A DNA stretch of 64,000 nt, taken from the NCBI RefSeq assembly GCF_035222275.1, contig NC_085885.1:930001-994000 (forward strand). The letters are read 5' to 3'. The stretch is from Podospora bellae-mahoneyi. Lineage: Eukaryota; Ascomycota; Sordariomycetes; Sordariales; Podosporaceae. A program made the translations under genes and the position numbers. The number at the start of each line of letters is the position of its first letter. Within the stretch, counting starts at the first letter, position 1. Shown here in pieces: positions 49,609 through 59,600 of the stretch. Under the pieces are notes generated by a model. That model saw nothing but the letters and a program-made list of their open reading frames with translations, did not search any database and had not been told where the DNA came from.

Positions 49609-51400
49609 ATGGACCCTCGAGAAATCCTCGACTCGGAAGACGACGGCGATGGCTTTGACAATGACCAAGAAGAATATGGCGAAACCCTAGTCCCTCCTGA
49701 TGCAGTTGTCGAACAGCAGGCAGCAGCGCCACCTGCAGCAAGCGCCGCCATAAACAACGTTGCTGCCACAAATATCAGCACCACCGCCCTCTCGACCGAT
49801 TCGTCTTTTTTTGAGAGGGTGTATGAGGGGCAGTATATCGCTTTTGATCTGGAACAACCAGTGGCTGCGACAACAGTAACAGCAACAGAAATGCCTCCTT
49901 CTACGCGGAAAGCCACCGGCCGTGCAAAGGCCAAAACCAACGTTGCGGTTGTCGATTTAACCACCCCGCGAAAAACAGACGTGTGGGACTTTCCGGGGAG
50001 TTCCCTCCCCCCAACCGCTGAGCCGGGTTCGCGTCGGTCGGCGAGGAAGCGCGCGCAGGTTGGGGTTGGAGTTGGGGAAGAGGAGGAGGATCCGTATGCC
50101 TTTCCAGAGTCAACTCCGGCCGCGAAAAGGACAAGACGCAGTCTTGGTGCGGCTGCTAGCCCTGTTGCGCTTGTGGGGGGGGGGGGTATGTATGTCGCCA
50201 CGAGTGAGATGACGGCCAGTCAGAAGGAGCAGCATGTGGCCGTGTCGTTGCCCAATTCGTCTACGAGTGAGGTGATGGGAGGGACATTGCCGACGCTGCC
50301 GCACGGGGAGGGGCAGAGCTCGAGCGGGGGGACGTTGAGTACTATTGCTTATACTACGCCGAGTAGGATTGGGAGTTCGGACAGGAGGGACATCTCGTCT
50401 ATGGGTGGTGTTGGTTCGTCTGTTGGTGGTGGTCTTGGTAGTGGTGGGGGGGAGATTGACACGCCGGCAAGGTATCAGGTATGTGTGCGGACGGTGGTTG
50501 GTGTTGAGATGTGGGGGCTGACTAGTGTGACAGTCATCACCGGATGTGTTGAACGACATGGCGCCTCCTTCGACCGGCAGCAAGAGAAAGGCCAGGGGTA
50601 AAACGGACATGAAGCCTCCCACCTCGACTGCTTCGGGCCGCAAAACCAAAAAGAGGCGCATCATTGAGGACGAAGAAGATGGTGACTTTGGAGCTGAAAA
50701 CGACCAGAGCCATGTTTCTGAGGATATCTCAACGGAAGTCATCCCTCAAGCTGAACCGGAACCACAACCAAAGAAGAAACGCGGCCGGAAAAAGAAGGAG
50801 CCTGTACCCCCGCCGGAGGAGGCAGCACCGGATGTAGAGCTTAGTGAGCTCTACCACCCTGACGCGGAAGCTACTGCTTCAGAGGGGCAGGTGGCCCCAT
50901 TGCCGGATATGGAGTGTGAGGCTGCACCTGAGGCTGTCGAGCCTGAGCCCGTGGTGGAGGAGCAAGCGCCTGTCAAGAAACGGAGAGGTCGGCCAAAGAA
51001 GGCGGATACGGTGGCCAGGACACAGCATGTTGTTATTGAGGTGAAGGAGGAGGGTGTTGAGGAGCTGAGGGAGCCGTTGGCGGAGGTGCCTGCGAACACT
51101 CAGACAAATGGGAAGAAGACTCCTGCTAGGAAGGGGAAAGGGGGTAGAAAGAAGAAGGAGGTGGTTGTTGGTTCTGAGGTGGATGGGGAGGGTGATGATG
51201 GGGAGTGGGGGGAGAAGAAACTGGTAGAGGAGCAAGAAGAGGTGGCTGAGGAGAAGAAGGAGACGAAGGTGGAGGTGAAGAAGGTGAAGGAGGAAAAGGT
51301 GGTTGCTGGGGGGACTCCGATCAAGCCGGCGGGGTATAGGGTTGGGTTGAGCAAGAGGAGCCGGATTGCGCCGTTGTTGAAGTCGCTGAGAAAGAATTGA
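49609..51400 (+). CDS. AT-hook chromatin protein with C-terminal GLS motif
   Basis: Predicted nuclear DNA-binding protein of 578 residues. Exon 1 is 49609-50478, exon 2 50534-51400. The 55-nt intron has GTATGT, branch CTGAC and acceptor GACAG, phase 0. The acidic N-terminus (ILDSEDDGDGFDNDQEEYGE) is followed by VAVVDLTTP at 112-120, which fits a SUMO-interacting motif. Basic patches include RRSARKRAQ and KRTRRS. AT-hooks: KKKRGRKKK (370-378) and canonical KKRRGRPKK (439-447), with a third basic GR core in RKGKGGRKKK. A charged Lys/Glu helix leads to GYRVGLSKRSRIAPLL (557-572) at the extreme C-terminus. This last motif resembles the GLSR-type RAD51-binding end of RAD51AP1, which is inference. 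A run of 12 G at 50175-50186 lies in the reading frame. The gene is 271 bases downstream of RTP1 on the same strand. Confidence 0.75.
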
Positions 51401-52335
51401 GGGAGTGTGGGATTGGATGGCATGTTTTGATTGTTACTGTTACGGATAGTAGGGATACCCTTTGCTTTATTGCTGTGTTGGACTGGGGGGAGGGGGTCGG
51501 ATGGACGTGGGAAGGTTTTATGGGGATGGGATGGTGTAAAGGATGTATTGTGTATATGCTCCTGTTGTCCATTGGCAGGGCAAGGTAGCTCTCGGGAAAT
51601 GATACTCGCGTGAAGAGAGACGGAATATTGTGTCTTGTCATCTTGAGCTCTATCGATTATATGATATATGTAGTAGAGGGTTAGGGTCTCGGTCTCAACA
51701 AACATCTCCAGCTTCCAGAATGTCTCCTTACAGCTCTCGATCCGATTTCCATACCTATCTTGTCACTAATTATCCTCAACCTCAACAGAACCACCCCCTT
51801 TATCTTGAAATATGATGCTGTGCCTGGCTTCTTTGACCTCGATGCCCCAGCGCCGCTGCCCACCTGACCTCTTATACTGTTCCACAGAAGGTTTAGCGCC
51901 GTCTGCAAGTCCCCCAAGTTCCGGCATCGAACCTGCACTACAAGGCCAGGGCGACCAATGGGAGGGCGGAAATTGTAGGTAGGGACCCGCTGGACGGTGA
52001 ACCACGTCATCGTGCCTCCGCGCGCGTGTTCGTGCAGTTTTGGTATGCGCGCGCTGCTGTGCCCGTGTGTGTGGTGGTTACTGCCTGGAGAGTTTTGTCT
52101 CGGGTTTTTCGGGGTTGGGAGCGTGAGATGTTGCGGTATCATTTATTAAAGGAAAAGGGAGAGAGAGCTGCTATTGCAGAAGAGCAAGGCTTTCCGGAAA
52201 GGAAAGCTAGAGAGGTGCAGGGCTGAAGCTAAAGGTGCGTCCGTGTACCCCTACCTCACCAGAAGGCAGCAACGTCTACCACCTTTTTCATTCTTTCCAC
52301 CGCTCTTCTAACTGCTACGGTATCCAGCAGAAACA
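51401..52335. other. Intergenic between the AT-hook and DDHD genes
   Basis: This 0.9 kb contains the end of the AT-hook transcript and the DDHD promoter. A candidate spliced small gene may lie within 51888-52226 (listed separately). A 153-codon minus-strand frame at 51681-52142 overlaps it, so the coding strand is not settled. Confidence 0.5.
51888..52226 (+). CDS. Possible small spliced membrane protein, uncertain
   Basis: The plus strand has a textbook 3' splice site ending at 51887: branch CTGACC, pyrimidine tract, TTCCACAG. A codon-like stretch follows, possibly RFSAVCKSPKFRHRT up to a GTAGGTAGG donor at 51975-51983. A second exon after GTGCAG (52035) would read FWYARAAVPVCVVVTAWRVLSRVF, a likely membrane segment, then a charged tail (KEKGERAAIAEEQGFPERKAREVQG) and a stop at 52224-52226. 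The pattern resembles small mitochondrial inner-membrane proteins, but I recognise no family and could not fix the first exon (an ATG at about 51720 is possible). The minus-strand frame over the same bases is an alternative. Confidence 0.25.
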
Positions 52336-55300
52336 ATGCCACCAAAACACAGCTACACCACCCACTGCCGTCTCCGCCCCTTATCCCCATCCCCAGATGA
52401 CCAAGTCCCGGCGGCAAACCCCCAGTACTTCTACTCCTCCCCCATCCCCATCGACGACCCTTTATCAGCCGCCGTTGGCACCATCCCCGACGCCTCGAAT
52501 CCGAGCTCTGGGGTTCAAAACCTCCGCCCCTTTTCAGAGGGGGATAACCTATCCCTTGAGCGGGCTTGGTTGGGGTTTGCGAACGCAGAATCGAAAGAGG
52601 AGCATCAGAGGCTGGTGAGGAGGTGTAAGCTGGGGAGAAAGGTTGATCAGGAGGGGGAGGTGAGGAGACGTCTCGAAGCACTCGTCGACCGCCTCGCCAA
52701 ACTCCACATTGACAAGCACAAGCGGGAATCTGTCGCTTCAGCAAAGGATGGGTTGCTCGGCCCGACGAGTATGGTTGTTTTGACTGAGGATGGTGGGGGA
52801 GAGGAGAAGGTGGTTTGCTGTCAGGAGTTGGAGATTGATGTCGCGGCGGAACTGAGAAAGGAGTTTTGTGGGTTGGTTAGGCGGAGGGTGGGCTGGTTGG
52901 GGCAGGAGAGGGTTGCTGAGGGGGTTATGGCGGTGATAAGCAAGATGCAAGGCGGGGGTGCGGAGGGGCAGGAACAAAACAAGAAGGGGGGAGGGGGGAG
53001 TAGTAGACCTGGGACGCCGGTGCCGCAGATGGTTGTGGGGAGTGTACCCAGGGTGCCGGGGATGTCGGGGATTGGGGTTGGAGAGGAGTTGTTACGGGGA
53101 CGGGGGTTGGTGGATGGGATGGGAGAGAGTGGGGTTGCTACGCCTGATGAGAGGGAGAGGGAGAGGGAGAGGGGGACAGGGAGGAGGGGGGGGGAGAGTA
53201 CTGCTGGGACAAGGATAGCTGGGAAGGGGGCTGTGCCGCCGCCGGAGGAGGATACGGCAGAGGTGCTGGTGGGGATTCAGAGACTACATGTGGTTTCGCT
53301 GCCGGTGTTGCAGATGAAGCCGATTTACTGGTCGCCGGTGAATGATATTGCCGCGGTGGTGAGGGCGACGTGGTTTTACAGGTCCTTACCTCCTCTTCCA
53401 CGGACAGTTAACAAAAAGCTGACAGTCAACAGAGACACCATGATCCCCCTCCCTCCGCTGATCGCCAACCAGCTCGAGGCCGGCTACCGCGAACTTCAAC
53501 CTTGGACAGAGACCTGGTCTGACGAGCTCCGTTCTGCCCTCGACGTCGGGGCGGTAGGCGAAGAAAAGGTTACTCATCGCCTCTGGCCTGAGCACCACAG
53601 CGAGAAGCAACGGTCGGCCAAGTTGAAAGATGGACAACATCTACCACCCGAACCGCCTGTGTCAAGTGACCCGTTCTGTGCAGCGAGGTGCTTTAGTGGG
53701 GAGGCTGCTGCGGAGGGGAAGCTGGAACCTGTTCGCGAGGAGGCTGACACTGCCATGCCGGCGCCAGAGCAGAGACAGTATTCAAACCACCACGTTATTT
53801 ACAAGAATGCCAAAGAGGCGTTTTTGCTCAAGCCGAGCCAGCAGCCCTCGGCGTATTACTCCCGGAGACCGGTACAGAAGATTATGAAAGGAGTCACGGT
53901 TGGGGTGCCGGTTGTGAGAGGGTTTGATAGGGCCGCGTGGGAGAAGGTTCATGAGCCCAAGAAGCAGCAGCAGGTGAAGCCACAGCCGGTCAGACAGGAG
54001 CAGAGGGAAAACAACAGCGAGGAGGGTGTGTGTCAAGGCTGTCAAGAAGAGCTGCGAAAAGGCCAGGTGACCGACCTTGTCCTTATCGCCCACGGAATCG
54101 GCCAAAAATTCGCGGAAAGGGTGGAAAGCTTCCATTTCACGCACGCAGTGAATGCCTTTCGAAGAATGGTCAGTGTCGAGCTGGAGACTCCCGCCGTCAA
54201 GTCGGTCTTGCGGCCGGAACAGAACGGGATTATGGTTTTGCCAGTAAACTGGAGACATTTGCTCAGCTTTGAAGACGGGGGGCCGACGACGGGGAACGAG
54301 GAGGATAAAGCGGCATACGCTCCGGATGGGTTCGGCCTCAAGGATATTGAACCGGGTACGATACCGGCCGTGAGGAGCATGATTTCGGATGTGATGTTCG
54401 ATATACCCTTCTACATGTCGCATCATAAACCAAAGATGATCGCGGCGCTGGTGGGGGAGGCGAACAGAGTTTATAAGCTTTGGTGTGGGAATAACCCGGG
54501 GTTTGAGGAAAAGGGGAGGGTGCATTTAATTGGGCATTCGCTGGGGAGTGCGATGGCTGTGGAGGTGTTGAGCAAACAGCCTACCAGGGTGCCGAGGCCG
54601 CTTGGGCAGGTGCCGGATACAAAGCACTTTGAATTTGATACGGTTAATTTGTTCTTGTTGGGGAGCCCGGCGGCGTTCTTCTTGCTGTTGGAACGAGGGG
54701 GGTTGGTGCCGAGGCGGGGGAGGATGAAGCCAGGCGCCGAGGCGGCGGATACGGTTGCGAAGGATGTGGTGGGGGAGTTGGGCATGTTTGGGTGCATTGC
54801 GGTGGATAATATCTATAATATTTTGGCAAAGGAGGATCCGATTGCGTATTTGCTGAACGGGACGGTCGACCCGGTGTATGCGGCGAGTTTGAAGACGGCG
54901 TACGTGCCGAGTTTGAAGACGGGGTGGTTTAAGGGGGTGGGGGATGCGTTTAGGGCGGTTGTTGGGGTGGGTGGTTCGTCATCGTTGGAGAATGAGGTTG
55001 GTGGTGCTGGTGGTGGGACGGAGCAGCAGAAGAAGCCGTCGACAATGATGAGGTTGCCATCGCAGTTGGAGCTGGAGGTGCATGATTTTACGAGGGAGGA
55101 TGTGGCGGAGAAGAAGGCGTTTCTGCTCAATGATAATGGACAGATTGATTATTATTTGAGGAGTGGAGGGGGGCCGTTGGAGATTCAGTATTTGAACATG
55201 CTGAGTGCTCATACGAGTTATTGGACGAATCTGGACTTGATTCGGTTTTTGTGTATTGAGGTGGGGAGGAGGCCGGGGAGGAAGAACACGCTGCCGGCGA

Positions 55301-55359
55301 TGAGGGCTGTGAAGGTCAAGGGGCGGTTTGGGGGGGTGGCGGTTGGTGGTTCGGGATGA
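52336..55359 (+). CDS. DDHD-domain phospholipase (PA-PLA1 type)
   Basis: Intracellular phospholipase A1 of the DDHD family, acting on phosphatidic acid and other phospholipids at ER/Golgi or mitochondrial membranes. The open frame has 1,007 codons. A 51-base intron without stop codon (53382-53432, donor AG|GTCCTTACC, branch GCTGAC, acceptor TCAACAG) probably interrupts it. Removal gives 990 residues and restores ATWFYRDTMIPL, as in the family (WFYKDT). The N-terminal domain has YWSPVNDIAAVVRATWFY. The lipase nucleophile elbow is GHSLGS with Ser718, preceded by LVLIAHGIGQKF. The DDHD residues are Asp817 (ILAKEDPIAY), Asp921 (GQIDYYLR) and His942 (SAHTSYWTNLDLIRFL). Low-complexity Gly/Glu/Arg-rich segments from skewed codons lie around residues 210-310. 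There is no signal peptide, which agrees with a cytosolic enzyme. Confidence 0.92.
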   Translation: MPPKHSYTTHCRLRPLSPSPDDQVPAANPQYFYSSPIPIDDPLSAAVGTIPDASNPSSGVQNLRPFSEGDNLSLERAWLGFANAESKEEHQRLVRRCKLGRKVDQEGEVRRRLEALVDRLAKLHIDKHKRESVASAKDGLLGPTSMVVLTEDGGGEEKVVCCQELEIDVAAELRKEFCGLVRRRVGWLGQERVAEGVMAVISKMQGGGAEGQEQNKKGGGGSSRPGTPVPQMVVGSVPRVPGMSGIGVGEELLRGRGLVDGMGESGVATPDERERERERGTGRRGGESTAGTRIAGKGAVPPPEEDTAEVLVGIQRLHVVSLPVLQMKPIYWSPVNDIAAVVRATWFYRSLPPLPRTVNKKLTVNRDTMIPLPPLIANQLEAGYRELQPWTETWSDELRSALDVGAVGEEKVTHRLWPEHHSEKQRSAKLKDGQHLPPEPPVSSDPFCAARCFSGEAAAEGKLEPVREEADTAMPAPEQRQYSNHHVIYKNAKEAFLLKPSQQPSAYYSRRPVQKIMKGVTVGVPVVRGFDRAAWEKVHEPKKQQQVKPQPVRQEQRENNSEEGVCQGCQEELRKGQVTDLVLIAHGIGQKFAERVESFHFTHAVNAFRRMVSVELETPAVKSVLRPEQNGIMVLPVNWRHLLSFEDGGPTTGNEEDKAAYAPDGFGLKDIEPGTIPAVRSMISDVMFDIPFYMSHHKPKMIAALVGEANRVYKLWCGNNPGFEEKGRVHLIGHSLGSAMAVEVLSKQPTRVPRPLGQVPDTKHFEFDTVNLFLLGSPAAFFLLLERGGLVPRRGRMKPGAEAADTVAKDVVGELGMFGCIAVDNIYNILAKEDPIAYLLNGTVDPVYAASLKTAYVPSLKTGWFKGVGDAFRAVVGVGGSSSLENEVGGAGGGTEQQKKPSTMMRLPSQLELEVHDFTREDVAEKKAFLLNDNGQIDYYLRSGGGPLEIQYLNMLSAHTSYWTNLDLIRFLCIEVGRRPGRKNTLPAMRAVKVKGRFGGVAVGGSG

Positions 55360-56617
55360 GATGGACGGTCTGGACCTTACTTTGTTTGAACTTGTACTGT
55401 ATTTGATAGCGACGGCGTTTAGGAGCGAGACGGATATACTTGGTCAAGGTAGACAGACAGGTAGACAACAGCGCGTTGTTCATTTGATTGGTTGAGGAGT
55501 GCTCTTTGAAGTGACTAGGTGGATGGATGCACTTGGATTCGAGACAAAGAACAGTGTGAACAGGGAACTACATAACATGATATCTGGAATTGAAGATGGC
55601 CTCTGCTGCCACCGCTGCTGTGCAACCCCAGATCTTCCCGGATCTGATTCCTTAACACGACTGATATAAGGCTGGCTCGGCAGGGGGCTGGCATAAATTG
55701 TTAAGCTTAGCGAACGGTGCTTGGCATGCGGCCCTGTTCCTGTTTCAACAGCTCTCTCTAGTTTGCGAGCCGCAACGCCACTGCATCTTTGCGATAGCCG
55801 TTGCTGGACGCTGTCGCGAGAACCTCTCCATCGAAGCGCATCACCCTTTGCACCACTCATACATAGCCCATGTGAGGCGGTGGAAGCGTCGCGGATGCCA
55901 AGAGCCAGTTACCAGTTGACAGCGGAGTCATTCGTTGAAGCGACATCGATAGCGCGCGTGGGCCAGCAAGCTCCTTGCAAGGTAAGTGCCAAATTTTGTC
56001 TCCACCGCGCGTCGTCCAAAAAAGTCGGACACGATGCGATGCCTCTTCCCTGCACTGTACACATACACACCCAGACCGCGAAGTCGTGACATGCCCCGCA
56101 AAGCCATCGAGACATGCTGTGATTGTTAGAGCCTGCAACGACGACAACGACGAAGAGGAAGACGAGGACGAAGACGAAGACGAGGACGAGGACGGAGAGC
56201 CACCGACGACGAATGAATGCCGAATGAAGAATAATAATATCTTGAGAGAGACCTCTGAGCTTGGGCAGTGGGTAGTGGGACTAGACGTCGGACGGTAGCA
56301 AAGAGCGTGTTGCTTGCTTCGTCCCAGCTTTCTAAAAAGACCTGAGCTCTGCGCTCAACTCAATGCCCGTCCACGACACCTTGCACGAGGCAGTCGACTG
56401 CACAGGCGACTTCCTCTCTGACTTCCTGCGTTTCCTGCCCCTCCAAGCGTTTACCTTTTCTTCGACTTTCGCAGCTTTAACTTCGCAGCACAAACAGTTT
56501 TGCCTGCTGTTTATTTTCCTGCTTGCGCTTGTTACTGCTGTGGCTTTCACCTTCCCCAACTTACATTCACACTCTCACTCTCTTTTCCACGACTGCTGGA
56601 AATCACAACTAACAGAA
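55360..56617. other. Intergenic between the DDHD gene and ULP1
   Basis: About 1.26 kb with the ULP1 promoter and 5' UTR. A GAC/GAA-type purine repeat at 56137-56197 would encode poly-Asp/Glu in one short frame but is more likely simple sequence. From 56363 the ULP1 frame is already open with an upstream in-frame ATG. No separate gene is seen. Confidence 0.6.
56137..56197. repeat. Imperfect GAC/GAA/GAG repeat
   Basis: Trinucleotide purine-rich tract of about 60 bases (GACGAC, GAAGAC, GAGGAC units), 420 bases upstream of the chosen ULP1 start. Confidence 0.85.
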
Positions 56618-59600
56618 ATGCCACCGAGCAAAGCTCCCACCCCGCGGACGTCGCGCAATAGTCGCGGCCTGCGAAACAGTCCCTTCGTCGAGAGGACTCC
56701 CGTCGTCAGACGATCGTCGAGACGCTCCACCAAAGGCACCACTCCTGCCAGCACCAAAGCCGTCGACAGTTTCACCGAGCTCCCCGAGCCGGCGACTCCG
56801 ACTCCGGTCGCTCGGTCTGTGAATATCCAGACCCCTTGCCCTCGACCTGGGCTCGCCGCATCCCCCAATCGTACCGAGCCTACTGAGCAGGTCCCTACCT
56901 CTCAAGCAACTACCTCTCTCGGACCCGTCGCCCTCGAGCCTATTCGAGCAGAGCAGCCGCCAAGGACACCAGCCGCTGCCTCTCCGATCAGCGCTGCCCC
57001 AGAGCAAGCGTCTACCACACCTATCTCGTCATATACACCGACAGGTCCAAGCACTCATACCCCGCCTGCCCAGCGGAAGGTCTCGCCTCTCCAGCACCGG
57101 CGTATTGCCTTGATAAAAGGAACCCCCGTCAAGCCTGTCAAGAAGGCTGGCCCAGTAACACCCATCTACCGTCCAACAAGATTCCTCACAAGACTGGTCG
57201 ACCGAACACCTGCCCCGAAACCTCCTCCTACCCCTCGGAGTGAAGGTCATGAAACCCGTCGGTTTGCAGAGCGCCGAGAACAAGAGGACGATGAGACAGA
57301 GTTTGCCAAAGGCATCTATCTAGCCATCCGCAACGATCACCGCATGAGAGAGTGCTGGTGTCCAATACCCAACATTTACAACTCGAAAGAAGAAGCCGAG
57401 GCGGGATCGGGTCACCTTCGATTTTACATTAGCGACACAAACGGCACCAAGTCCCTGCGTGTCCTCCAGAAGAAGGACGACTTCAACTGGCACTGCCACT
57501 GCGCCCAGGAGTACCACCCCGTGTGTTTCGAGCTCCTGAACAAGAACGGAAAGCGGCCGGCTCAAGGTTCCGAGCTGGACCTGATTGCGCAGAATTCGGG
57601 CCTCAAAAATAGCGAGAGCGTTAAGAAGGTTGTCAGCACACCGAGCGAGCCCACAGGAGAGGGGGAGAAGACAGAACAAGAGAGTCGTTGGTCCATGTGG
57701 TCGCAAGCCCGTGGTCTTTTCGGTTCGGTAACCACCATGATCAACCCGATTACCAACTTGATCGGCAAGCTTGTCGGCGCCGTGCGCGGTAACCACTATG
57801 AGACTGTCGATGTGCGCCGCACCAACGAGCAAGATGGCACAATTGTTGTCAAGAGATTCAAGCGCCAGCTGGGCGGAGCTGAGGAGGATGAAGTCGACGG
57901 CCTGGATTGGGTCAAGAACCCCACCGAGTACATCGGCGCTGAGAGACTCGAAAGACTTGCCGGCGATTTTGTCGGTCAAGCGACACTTGTTCAGGAAGGC
58001 AAGATTGTCACCGGTCTTACGATCAAGGACATTATGCAAGAGCAGCTTGCTGGCCAGGGCGTCATCGGCATCAGTGTTGCGATCTTCAAGTACCAAGAGA
58101 TGCTTTTCGGCCCTGTGACTGCCGAATGGACCGAGGTGGAGAGAGCCGAGAGGTTTACGGAGGCGGTTAAGAGGTACATCCGTAACCTGCTGAGCACCAT
58201 CGAGATGATGAGAAACATTTACAGCCCGGACAACTTTGAGATTTTGAAGCAAGAGTTCCCCAAGCCCAGGTCTGGTTTGGGACTGGGCAACAACGAGTTC
58301 AGGCTTGCGGCGAGAAAAGCCGGGGAGTTTTTGCTGTTTTTCCAGTCTCTGGTCGACCTCATTCCCATGGACCTGGACATGGTCAAGACGGTTGGGCAGG
58401 TGATTGTCGATTTCGATGCCGTGGGCAAGAAGGAGCTGGTTCCGAGCTTGGTTGCCGTCGCCGCAGCCCCGGTTGAGACTATGCCTGGACTTTTCCCAGA
58501 TGAGAAGCCTTCTGTCATGGAGGAGGTCCCCATCAAGGAGTTGGACATTCAGCCTCTGTATGAGTACAGATACCCGTCACCGGACCCCTCCGAATCGGAC
58601 AGCACACCGGGCGAGCCGGGCGACTACCGTCTGATTGCCAAACCGAGGGGCATCTTGAAGGCTTCCAAGACATGGAGTGTTCCTTCCACGCCTAAGTATG
58701 TCCCCACGCCACAAAAGAGCCGCAAGCTGGTGTTTGAGAGCCCAATCTCGAGGTTCATTGCGCCCTCACATATCCCCTCCAGGGTCATGACTGCCAGAGA
58801 AGCCGAGCTGATAGTAGAGGCTGAGCGCAAGGCAGAGCTTTTAGGTGATGAGCACTCCCTCAAGGTGCTGGAGGCCACCATGACAACAAATTCGAGGCAC
58901 AATGCCTCGCAAGACCAGTTCCGATGGAGCGCCCGCGGGCCTGAACTGGAGAAGGACGACAAAGAGATGGGTCTGTCCCGTTATTATCAAAAGTATGGCA
59001 AGTTCCTCGAGGATGCGAGGGAGGATCTCGAGCAACGCAGTGAGAGGAGGAAAAGGAAGCTGGAGCAGGAGGAGAGGTCCATTTACAGGATGACTCCCCT
59101 GAAGCGAGAGATTCGCATTCCCCGGCCGCCGCAGTTTACGACTGCCGAGAGGAGGCGCAGAGCGGCGGAGGCGGCGGCGTCGATGCCCTCTCCCGAGCCG
59201 GACAGCCCTATCTCTTTCAGCCCGTGGTACAAGCGGTTTACCGGCAGGGGATATCGTGAAGAGCCGATAGAAGATGATGATGAGGGGGGTTATGTTATGG
59301 CCAAGCCTGCCCGCACCAAACCTGCCCAGACCTCGCGGTTTCAGGGGGTGGAATCGGACGACGAGGGCAACGTGGTCACGCCGGAGTCTAGCCCGGAGAA
59401 GGTGCAGCCGGCTACTCCAGCGCATGTCCTCGACCTGCTTTCTTTGCCAACCACCACCAAGGTGAAGGTGAAGCCGCGATTCACTCATCAGGATGACAAG
59501 CTAATCGTCGACTTGACGAGTTCGCCAACGGGCAGTGCACAGCGGGTCGTCAACCCCAACGTTCAGGTACAGGTTATCACCGAGCGCGTCACCAGGACCA

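Noticed and set aside
55975-56298. Acidic frame with a poly-Asp/Glu run upstream of ULP1
   Set aside because: The acidic run comes from a GAC/GAA microsatellite, and the flanking residues have no protein character.
56363-56617. Upstream in-frame ATG as the ULP1 start
   Set aside because: Poor context (T at -3), an unexpected hydrophobic segment, and a more usual nuclear N-terminus at 56618. Kept as a finding, not as the main model.
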